Shown piece by piece: positions 1-5,725 of a DNA stretch of 5,725 nucleotides. The notes beneath the pieces were generated by a model, which saw only the letters and a program-made list of their open reading frames with translations, made no database searches and had not been told where the DNA came from. Position numbers and translations under genes: made by a program. How positions within the stretch are numbered: position 1 is the stretch's first letter; each line of letters opens with the position of its first letter. The DNA is from Candidatus Fermentithermobacillaceae bacterium UBA3907 (GTDB taxonomy: Bacteria > Bacillota > Sulfobacillia > Fermentithermobacillales > Fermentithermobacillaceae): contig DGFF01000115.1 of assembly GCA_002391545.1 (NCBI GenBank), positions 7,051 through 12,775 on the forward strand, written 5' to 3'.

Positions 1-1
1 G

Positions 2-43
2 ACTGGAATGTTCTACACTTTACGAACATTTTTCAGGAGGTGA
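2..43 (+). CDS. Possible C-terminal tail of an upstream gene (partial)
   Basis: The frame beginning at base 2 is open from the window edge and encodes TGMFYTLRTFFRR before a TGA stop at 41-43. That stop lies inside the ribosome binding site of the next gene, a spacing typical of tightly packed operons. The aromatic and basic end could be the cytoplasmic tail of a membrane protein. SecF is often encoded near recJ-apt-rel clusters, but 13 residues cannot identify the protein. The other two forward frames are also open here, so the assignment rests only on the position of the stop. Confidence 0.3.
   Translation, partial: TGMFYTLRTFFRR
35..43 (+). promoter_or_regulatory. Ribosome binding site of the lapA-like gene
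   Basis: AGGAGGTGA is a near-perfect complement to the 16S rRNA 3' end and lies 8 bases before the ATG at 52. It decides the start: the in-frame GTG at 40 lies within this site and cannot be served by it. Confidence 0.8.
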
Positions 44-51
44 CGCTCATT

Positions 52-396
52 ATGCTTTACTTATTGGTGATTTTGCTCATAGTTGTGGTTGTATTTGCTG
101 TACAAAATGCACAGTTGGTGAGTATTAGTTTTCTTGGGTGGAGCACGTCTGTCAACCTGGCTCTGGTAGTGCTATTAGCGTTGTGCATTGGCCTTGTGGT
201 TGGTGCGCTTTGGAGTTGGATCAAGGGTTCCAAATCAAGAGGTGAGGTTAAGGACTTAAAGAAAGAGATCGAATCTTTGGGTGTGAAAATAGGGAACTTA
301 GAGAAGCAACTTCAGGCAGAAATGGAAAAGTCCCAGCGGCTGATAGCGCAGGGTCAACGATCGGAGCCGGACAAAAAAGAAAATGAAATCAAATAA
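52..396 (+). CDS. LapA-domain (DUF1049) small inner-membrane protein
   Basis: This encodes a 114-residue membrane protein of the lipopolysaccharide-assembly-protein-A (LapA/YciS, DUF1049) type. Two hydrophobic segments are visible, at about residues 2-18 and 35-56. Between them lies the family hallmark FAVQNAQLVSISFLGW (15-30), in which a short loop follows the QNA motif. A highly charged, probably coiled-coil cytoplasmic tail (about 61-98) and a polar end follow. The ATG at 52 is chosen over the GTG at 40 because of its Shine-Dalgarno sequence. In Escherichia coli LapA acts with LapB in controlling LPS synthesis, but DUF1049 proteins also occur in bacteria lacking that pathway, so the role here is unknown. 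The gene overlaps recJ by 14 bases, which suggests cotranscription and translational coupling. Confidence 0.8.
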   Translation: MLYLLVILLIVVVVFAVQNAQLVSISFLGWSTSVNLALVVLLALCIGLVVGALWSWIKGSKSRGEVKDLKKEIESLGVKIGNLEKQLQAEMEKSQRLIAQGQRSEPDKKENEIK

Positions 397-3046
397 CAAA
401 GGTTCAGCCAGGCTTCCTCTTTTGGACGTGAGGGGTGCAGGTAAATGGCAGTTACCACCAACTTATGAAGAGGAACAGGTGCAAGACCTTGCAAGGCAGC
501 TCAACATTCCAGTTGACGTTGCTTCCATATTGCTAAGACGTTCAGGCGGGTCATTGTCTGGCGCAAAAAGCCTGTGGACTGGTGAATGTGGGTATCCTGA
601 TATTTGGGCGTTGCCTGGCGTCAAAGAAGGGCTTCAACGTCTGGAACACGCCATATGCCGTAAGGAGCATGTACTCGTCTACTCCGATTTTGACGCAGAT
701 GGCGTGACTTCAGCGGTAATCCTAAAGGAGGCTCTTTGCGCTGCTGGAGTACGAGATGTGTCTGTATTTTTACCATCGAGATTTGAAGATGGGTATGGAT
801 TTCATGCGCATCTGATCCCTGGGTTTGCCGAAAATGGAGTAAATTTGATCATAACTGCCGATTGTGGCATTGTGGCATGTGAAGCGTGCGACAAAGCCCG
901 TCAATTCGGAATTGACGTAATAATTACTGATCATCATAAATTAGGTAATGAGCTGCCTGCCGCATTTTGCATTATCGATCCTCATTTGCCATCTTGGAGA
1001 GATTTTGATCTTGACGATCTAAGCGGCGCAGGGGTTGCGTATCTTTTGGCCAGGGGGCTGCTTGAAAAGAGGCGGTTGTTAGACAATGTGGAGCCTGACT
1101 GGGCGACTGACCTACTTACCCTTTCGATAGCAGGAGATGGCCAGGCGGTCAGGGGGCTTAACCGGGTCTGGATCGTAAAGGGATTGAAGTCTATCCAAGA
1201 AAGCAGCCGGCCGGGCATATTAGCGCTCTTATTAGTGTCTGGCTTAGCTAGGTTGAAGGCGGATTCCTATTTAGCCCGCCTTGTGCCTGAGATTAAGCAA
1301 GGTATAGAATATTTGCCCATGGATGTTTTTGAGGATCTTCACATAGATACTGATGCACTGAGGGAGTCCCTTGAACTTAGCCAGTTGGAATACGAAAGGG
1401 ACATAATGTTTGGATTGGTTCCACGAATTAACGCTGCAGGCCGCATGGAGCATGCTAATTGGGCATTCAACCTTCTTTGTGAAGAAAACGTGGCAAGAAG
1501 TATTCAAATAGCGCTCCAATTGGAGAAAGCCAATCAGGAGCGGCGGAAAACTGAGTCCTCCATGATTGAGGAATGCTTTAACCAGATAAAAGACAAGGGC
1601 GCTATGTGCGCAGTGGTAGGCGATGATATAGACCTTTCAGGGGAAATCGACCTTCCAAGTTGTTACCCCCATTATTCTGTGTTTGCCTATCAACCCCTTT
1701 GGCATGAGGGCATCATAGGGATAGGGGCGTCAAGGCTTAGAGATGCCTACGGTAGGCCATGCGCCTTAGTAGGTGGCGAAGGTCCTATTTTCAAGGGTTC
1801 GGTCAGGGGAATAGACGGGTTTAACGTTTATGAATGCTTATCTATGTGCGAAGAGTTTTTGGTTTCTTATGGAGGGCACGAAGGAGCAGCAGGGTTTACC
1901 ATTGAGGAAGGAAACATACCTTCATTTGCCCACGCATTTGAGGCGGCTTGTGAAGAAACTTTCCTAGGAGTCTCGATGGAACAGATTATTGAGCTGGATG
2001 GAATTATCGGTCCCCAACAACTAAAAGGGGACTTTCTGGACTACTGTTTACGCTTGGAACCCTTCGGGAAAGGAAATCCTGTCCCCACCTTTGCTATAGA
2101 GGGATCAAAGATTATCGGTCTAAGGCTTTTAGGCAAAGACATGAACCATCTGGAGTTAATCGCAGATGCAGGTGACCCCATGCGGTTTATGTGGTTCAAT
2201 GCAGGGGAAAGAGGTTTAGAGTCGTGTTTTGCAGGCAAGTGCGATATTGCTTTCACTCCGTCACGAAATACGTATATGGGACAAGACAGCATTTCGTTTT
2301 TTGTAAAGGATATGCGCCCGGCCTGGAGCCTTTTCGGCCATAATTATAGCCACATAGCACAAGATATTTCTAACGGCGACCGTTTCATAATATACACGTG
2401 GAGCAAAGATGCGGCTTTCAGCTTATACGTTGCCCTTATGCGAGCAGGTATAGACTGCAAGCTCCATTTAAAGGGGGAACGAAAAGCGTCTGCCCATGAT
2501 GCTCGGGACCTTCTAAGAAGCAGGCCCGGAGTTGTAATATCCACTTGCCCTTGGGACCTATTGAGAGGGGATGAGGATTTTGAAGTTAACATTATTGCGC
2601 TTCATCCACCAATTTCACATTGCTCCCTCAAGCGACTTTCTGACATGGGCTATCTAACGAATATTAACCTAGTGCACCTAGACAGGTATTTAGGGGATTC
2701 TAGGAAGTGGATAGAGTGTCGATTTCCCATAAAGGAATCTATAGAGCGAGTGTGGAACATTCTTGTTAGATCAAACCGAGGCGAGCCCATCCCGGTGTGG
2801 AGACTAAACCCACTAGTTCTTACAGGCATTGGTGGCTCAGAAATAACCTTGTATGAGCAGCAACTCCTTCTTTTGCAGTCATGCATCTCTATTTTTGAGG
2901 AGCTTGGGATGGCCCGGTATGACAATGTGTATAGGACTCCGGTATTAGTTTTGCATAAACCTAAAGGGAAAGTGAACCTGAGGCAGTCACAGATTTACTC
3001 ACATGGGCTTGGGGTTCGAAAAAGCGCTAGTTATGTTAGGACGTAA
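383..3046 (+). CDS. recJ: Single-stranded-DNA-specific 5'-3' exonuclease RecJ, long form
   Basis: RecJ degrades single-stranded DNA 5' to 3' in recombinational and mismatch repair, using Mn/Mg ions bound by a DHH phosphoesterase core. The motifs appear in order: SDFDADG (101-107, motif I), SRFEDGYGF (132-140), TADCG (158-162, motif II), TDHH (182-185, motif III), an altered motif IV around D252, PRINAAGR (347-354), LWHEGIIGIGASRL (439-452), GSVRGIDGF (472-480), the DHHA1 signature YGGHEGAAGF (496-505), and the OB-fold signature LEPFGKGNPVPTF (558-570). At 887 residues it is much longer than E. coli RecJ (577). The extra 240 or so residues resemble the RecJ_C region of Firmicutes, with a Rossmann-like part (about 667-768) and a likely winged-helix end (about 780-850). 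The start lies inside lapA without a clear Shine-Dalgarno sequence, so translation is probably coupled. The N-terminus (KWQLPP, then a helical segment) matches family starts. Confidence 0.95.
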   Translation: MKSNNKGSARLPLLDVRGAGKWQLPPTYEEEQVQDLARQLNIPVDVASILLRRSGGSLSGAKSLWTGECGYPDIWALPGVKEGLQRLEHAICRKEHVLVYSDFDADGVTSAVILKEALCAAGVRDVSVFLPSRFEDGYGFHAHLIPGFAENGVNLIITADCGIVACEACDKARQFGIDVIITDHHKLGNELPAAFCIIDPHLPSWRDFDLDDLSGAGVAYLLARGLLEKRRLLDNVEPDWATDLLTLSIAGDGQAVRGLNRVWIVKGLKSIQESSRPGILALLLVSGLARLKADSYLARLVPEIKQGIEYLPMDVFEDLHIDTDALRESLELSQLEYERDIMFGLVPRINAAGRMEHANWAFNLLCEENVARSIQIALQLEKANQERRKTESSMIEECFNQIKDKGAMCAVVGDDIDLSGEIDLPSCYPHYSVFAYQPLWHEGIIGIGASRLRDAYGRPCALVGGEGPIFKGSVRGIDGFNVYECLSMCEEFLVSYGGHEGAAGFTIEEGNIPSFAHAFEAACEETFLGVSMEQIIELDGIIGPQQLKGDFLDYCLRLEPFGKGNPVPTFAIEGSKIIGLRLLGKDMNHLELIADAGDPMRFMWFNAGERGLESCFAGKCDIAFTPSRNTYMGQDSISFFVKDMRPAWSLFGHNYSHIAQDISNGDRFIIYTWSKDAAFSLYVALMRAGIDCKLHLKGERKASAHDARDLLRSRPGVVISTCPWDLLRGDEDFEVNIIALHPPISHCSLKRLSDMGYLTNINLVHLDRYLGDSRKWIECRFPIKESIERVWNILVRSNRGEPIPVWRLNPLVLTGIGGSEITLYEQQLLLLQSCISIFEELGMARYDNVYRTPVLVLHKPKGKVNLRQSQIYSHGLGVRKSASYVRT

Positions 3047-3053
3047 GGGAGGA
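3047..3053 (+). promoter_or_regulatory. Ribosome binding site of apt
   Basis: GGGAGGA begins directly after the recJ stop codon TAA (3044-3046) and stands 7 bases before the apt ATG. This fixes the apt start at 3061 and suggests strong translation that does not depend on coupling. Confidence 0.8.
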
Positions 3054-3060
3054 ACGGTAG

Positions 3061-3603
3061 ATGAGTCTTGAATTTAAAAATGAACTTTTGAAATACATCA
3101 GAGTGATACCTGATTTTCCTACAGAGGGGGTTAGTTTCAAGGATATAACTCCTCTTTTGAGGGATGGGGAAATGTTCAGGAAATCAATCGACGTGCTAAA
3201 AGATGCGTGCAAAGACATTGACTTCGACTTAATAGTTGCGCCTGAAGCCCGAGGTTTTATCATTGGCAGCGCCTTAGCATATGCCATGGGCAAGGGGTTC
3301 GTTCCCGTTCGCAAAAAAGGAAAACTACCTTGGCAGACTATCGAGAGCGTCTACGAGTTAGAGTACGGCACTGACACCGTTGAAATTCACCAAGACGCTG
3401 TTGAACCAGGGCAAAAGGTTGTGGTTTTGGATGATCTTTTAGCTACTGGGGGAACTATTGCAGCCACTGTTGACCTGGTAGAAAGGCTAGGCGGTCAAAT
3501 TGCGGCAATAGTATTTCTGATTGAACTAACTTACATACCAGGTAGAGCTATTCTATCTGAAAAGGGATATGATATTATTTCAGTAGTCAAATTGGACGAG
3601 TGA
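3061..3603 (+). CDS. apt: Adenine phosphoribosyltransferase
   Basis: Apt makes AMP and pyrophosphate from adenine and PRPP, the one-step adenine salvage reaction in the cytoplasm. The protein has 180 residues, a normal family length, and appears complete. The N-terminal signature IPDFPTEGVSFKDITPLL (16-33) is nearly canonical. APEARGF (60-66) corresponds to the conserved EARGF. RKKGKLPWQTIESVYELEYG (84-103) is the flexible catalytic loop. VVLDDLLATGGT (121-132) is the PRPP-binding loop with its paired aspartates. It follows recJ after 14 bases and is probably cotranscribed with it. The stop is followed by a spacer before rel. Neighbouring apt and rel genes are common in Gram-positive-type genomes and join purine salvage to (p)ppGpp metabolism, although the sequence shows no direct regulatory link. 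Confidence 0.97.
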   Translation: MSLEFKNELLKYIRVIPDFPTEGVSFKDITPLLRDGEMFRKSIDVLKDACKDIDFDLIVAPEARGFIIGSALAYAMGKGFVPVRKKGKLPWQTIESVYELEYGTDTVEIHQDAVEPGQKVVVLDDLLATGGTIAATVDLVERLGGQIAAIVFLIELTYIPGRAILSEKGYDIISVVKLDE

Positions 3604-3624
3604 CGTTTTGGTGCGCGCTAAAGG

Positions 3625-3654
3625 TTGATTGTAAAGGTATAATATATATATACA
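3625..3654 (+). promoter_or_regulatory. Candidate promoter for rel
   Basis: An AT-rich block downstream of apt includes a consensus TATAAT (3638-3643), but no good -35 box lies 15-19 bases upstream of it. An alternative pairing uses TTGATT (3625-3630) with TATATA (3647-3652, spacer 16) or TATACA (3649-3654, spacer 18). Either would start transcription around 3655-3662 and give a leader of about 100 bases before rel. The AT block stands out in otherwise balanced sequence. The call is by eye only. Confidence 0.4.
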
Positions 3655-3687
3655 GGTAGTTGGCGCAGGACAGGAAAAACGCATATG

Positions 3688-3730
3688 GCGACATTCAGGT
3701 TCGAAAGGTAGGACCGGAAATGTCGCTTTT
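3688..3730 (+). terminator. Strong hairpin with T run between apt and rel (terminator or attenuator)
   Basis: GCGACATT (3688-3695) and AATGTCGC (3719-3726) form a perfect 8-bp stem. Inside it GGTTC (3698-3702) and GGACC (3711-3715) form a further 5 bp with one G-U pair, closed by an 8-base loop. A small internal loop of 2 and 3 bases separates the two parts. TTTT (3727-3730) follows directly, as in intrinsic terminators, although the run is short. It could end the lapA-recJ-apt transcript or, if rel is transcribed from the promoter candidate upstream, act as an attenuator or 5'-UTR structure. Its position about 40 bases before the rel coding region fits either role. The opposite strand lacks a T run, so the + strand is favoured. 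Confidence 0.5.
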
Positions 3731-3767
3731 GTGAAGTTTCAGATGGAAAGCGAGGGTTTAAACTGGG

Positions 3768-5725
3768 GTAGCTACCAAAATCACTGACAAAATAGGTTGT
3801 TATCTGAATGACCAGGAAAAAGAGCTGGTTGAGAAGGCTTATGCGTTTGCCGCAGCAGCCCATTCAGGACAGTATAGGGCCTCAGGGGAAGAATTCATAG
3901 AACACCCTCTGGCCGTAGCTGCAATTTTGTCTGAACTAGAAGGGGATGCCCAAACCCTTGCGGCTGCCTTGCTTCACGATGTAGTTGAAGATACCTCTGT
4001 CAAACTAGAAGATATTAGTTCCGAATTTGGTCCCGAAGTAGCGCGACTTGTAGATGGTGTGACTAAATTAAGCAGGATACAATTTCACTCTCGCGTAGAA
4101 GAGCAGGTGTCCAATCTTAGAAAAATGTTTCTGGCTATGGCCGACGACTGGCGCGTCGTCGTGATTCGTTTGGCTGATCGTCTCCACAATCTCAGGACCC
4201 TGGATGCCCTTCCAAGAGAAAAGCAGAAACAAATCGCCGAAGAAACTTTGGAAATATATGCTCCCCTGGCTCATCGCCTGGGAATTTGGCGGTTTAAGTG
4301 GGAGCTGGAAGATTTAGGGTTTAGATATCTGCATCCTGAAGAGTATCGCGCTTTAGAGCAGGAAATTGCTGCGAAACAAAGCGAGAGGGAAGCAGAAGCT
4401 GCGATGATCATAGAACAGTTGCATACCAAGCTTGAGGAAGCAGGTATACATGCAGATGTTCAGGGGCGCACCAAAAACCTTTACAGCATATACAGGAAGA
4501 TGAAGACCCAGGGCAGACAGCTTAACGAGATTTACGACCTTCTTGCAGTAAGAGCCATAGTAGATACTGTAACCGATTGCTACGAGACTTTAGGGATTGT
4601 TCATACATTGTGGAAGCCTATGCCCGGCAGGTTCAAAGACTACATCGCCATGCCCAAACCAAACGGATATCAGTCCCTTCACACTACTGTTCTCGGTCCT
4701 TTCGGTCAGCCATTTGAGATTCAGATAAGGACGAGGGAAATGGATCGAACTGCCGAGTATGGGAGCGCTGCTCACTGGCGGTATAAAGAAGGTAGAGCCG
4801 ATGAGTCCTTTGACCAGAAGATGGCATGGTTGCGTCAACTTCTGGACTGGCAGAGAGAGATGACAGATGCTGGGGAATTCATGGAAGCTTTGAAGATCGA
4901 TCTTTTCCAAGACGAGGTTTTTGTCTTTACCCCGAAAGGAGATGTTATCGATTTACCAGTTGGTTCTACGCCATTGGATTTTGCTTACAGGATTCACACA
5001 GATATAGGGCACCATTGTACAGGTGCTAAAGTCAATGGAAAATTGGTGCCCCTATCGTACAAGTTACAGACTGGCGATATTGTAGAAATTATGACTTCAC
5101 GTCATTCTACTGGTCCCAGCAGGGACTGGTTAGACATAGTAAAAACATCTCAGGCTCGGTCCAAAATACGATCGTTTTTTAAGAAACAAGTACGGGAAGA
5201 AGACGTTGCAAGAGGCAAAGCTAGTCTAGAAAAGGAAATTCAGAAACTCGGTGTTAAGTGGGCGGATATTGATGAGGCGGGTATTTTCGATAAAGTCTTG
5301 GAAAGATTAAGATATTCTGACATGCAGAGCCTTTATGCGGCTATTTCTTACGGTGGAATAAGTCCTGTGCACGTTGCAGGCAAGGTGAAAGATGAGATTA
5401 TGAGAACGCAGCCTTCTCTTATGCCGCAGAAAGAAGAACTTCAAAAACCTCCGACTAAGCAAGTAAAAAGCCCGGAGGAAGGCGTAATTGTGAAGGGCAT
5501 GAGCGACTTCCTAGTGCGTTTGGCTAAGTGTTGTTCGCCAGTGCCTGGTGATCCTATCATAGGTTATATTACGAGGGGCCGAGGTGTGACTGTACACAGA
5601 ATAGGTTGTCCTACGATTCAGACCTTGAAAGACGAAGAACGTTTTATAGAAGTTTCGTGGGAGGCTGAGGTTATAGGGTCGTACCCTGTTGAAATACTGG
5701 TAGAAGGTTACGACCTGTCTCTTAT
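3768..5725 (+). CDS. rel: Bifunctional (p)ppGpp synthetase/hydrolase (RelA/SpoT/Rel family), 3' partial, start unclear
   Basis: Rel makes and degrades the alarmone (p)ppGpp in the stringent response, on and off the ribosome. About 649 family-like residues are visible, counting the codon at 3768 as 1. The hydrolase looks active: R37, H46, HDVVED with H70-D71 and E74-D75, and RLADRLHN with D137 and N141. The synthetase follows: GRTKNLYSIYRKM, RFKDYIAMPKPNGYQSLHT (R288-D291, the RxKD form of bifunctional enzymes), and EIQIRT to AEYGSAAHW. A TGS domain spans about 384-444. A zinc-finger/conserved-cysteine domain has C588-C589 and C614. The C-terminal ACT/RRM domain is missing at the window edge. 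The frame opens after a TAA at 3759-3761 and contains no ATG or GTG, and no TTG before 3927, which already lies inside the HD domain. Coordinates therefore start at the GTA codon where family members begin. A frameshift from ATG 3743 is the main alternative. The last 11 bases are probably adapter. Confidence 0.93.
5715..5725. other. Probable residual Nextera adapter at contig end
   Basis: The final bases, CTGTCTCTTAT, are identical to the first 11 of the Nextera transposase adapter read-through CTGTCTCTTATACACATCT. In Rel proteins the preceding EGYD is normally followed by Arg and then a Gly-Leu-Leu-like stretch. Here the reading changes to Leu-Ser-Leu exactly where the adapter match begins. 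Both observations indicate technical sequence rather than genome, and that rel is cut by the end of an assembled contig. Confidence 0.8.

Noticed and set aside
982..1218. Reverse-strand open frames inside recJ (also near 1271-1519, 2041-2292, 2344-2592 and 2650-2925).
   Set aside because: They lie entirely within a well-supported recJ frame, look like no known family and have no ribosome binding context that I can see.
3612..3667. TGCGC (3612-3616) and GCGCA (3663-3667) flank the promoter candidate as an inverted repeat.
   Set aside because: Only 5 bp with a 46-base gap; expected by chance.
3720..3734. ATG at 3720 as the rel start, since it is in the rel frame and has TAGGA upstream.
   Set aside because: It meets TGA at 3732-3734 after four codons, and a second stop follows at 3759-3761, so it cannot encode rel directly.
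3757..3763. TTTAAAC, a classic -1 slippery heptamer, lies in phase with the ATG at 3743 just before rel.
   Set aside because: A -1 slip leads to CTG GGG TAG, an immediate stop at 3769-3771, not into the rel frame. Only a -2 or +1 shift would reach rel, and no stimulatory hairpin or pseudoknot is evident downstream. Probably coincidence.
3655..3767. Possible riboswitch (guanidine/ppGpp/PRPP ykkC-type) in the rel leader.
   Set aside because: I could not find the conserved ykkC sequence elements; only the simple hairpin is supported.
3618..3863. 81-residue reverse-strand open frame across the apt-rel spacer.
   Set aside because: Low-complexity content, no recognisable family, and it overlaps the conserved rel N-terminus and the hairpin. 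Treated as a shadow frame.

Overview
The window reads as one end of a metagenomic or draft contig from an anaerobic, moderate-GC bacterium. Four genes lie on the + strand: lapA-like membrane protein, recJ, apt, and a bifunctional (p)ppGpp synthetase/hydrolase (relA/spoT/rel family). The recJ-apt-rel order is typical of Firmicutes and related deep-branching groups such as Synergistota. The long RecJ with a C-terminal extension, and a Rel whose hydrolase and synthetase motifs are both intact, fit that placement. A Synergistota-like source is my best guess from gene order and protein style only; no marker here proves it.

Layout. Bases 1-43 may hold the last codons of an upstream gene. A strong ribosome binding site (35-43) then precedes the lapA-like gene (52-396). 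recJ (383-3046) overlaps lapA by 14 bases. apt (3061-3603) follows after 14 bases, with an excellent Shine-Dalgarno sequence. A spacer of about 140-160 bases (3604-3767) carries a TATAAT-type promoter candidate and a strong two-part hairpin followed by TTTT. The rel gene (open frame from 3762) runs off the right edge without its C-terminal regulatory domain.

Three things deserve attention. (1) The rel frame has no ATG, GTG or TTG upstream of its conserved N-terminus. A nearby ATG (3743) is in another frame, and removing one G from the GGGG run at 3765-3768 would join it to rel. (2) The last 11 bases (5715-5725) match the start of the Nextera transposase adapter, exactly where the protein departs from the family, so they are probably technical sequence. 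(3) The hairpin upstream of rel overlaps an 8-codon ORF and ends in a short T run, which resembles a transcription attenuator or terminator.

Functionally the cluster joins DNA repair (RecJ), adenine salvage (Apt, which consumes PRPP) and the stringent response (Rel, which makes and degrades (p)ppGpp). This is a conserved housekeeping neighbourhood. I see no CRISPR array, mobile element, rRNA or tRNA gene, and no evidence for a new defence or mobile system.
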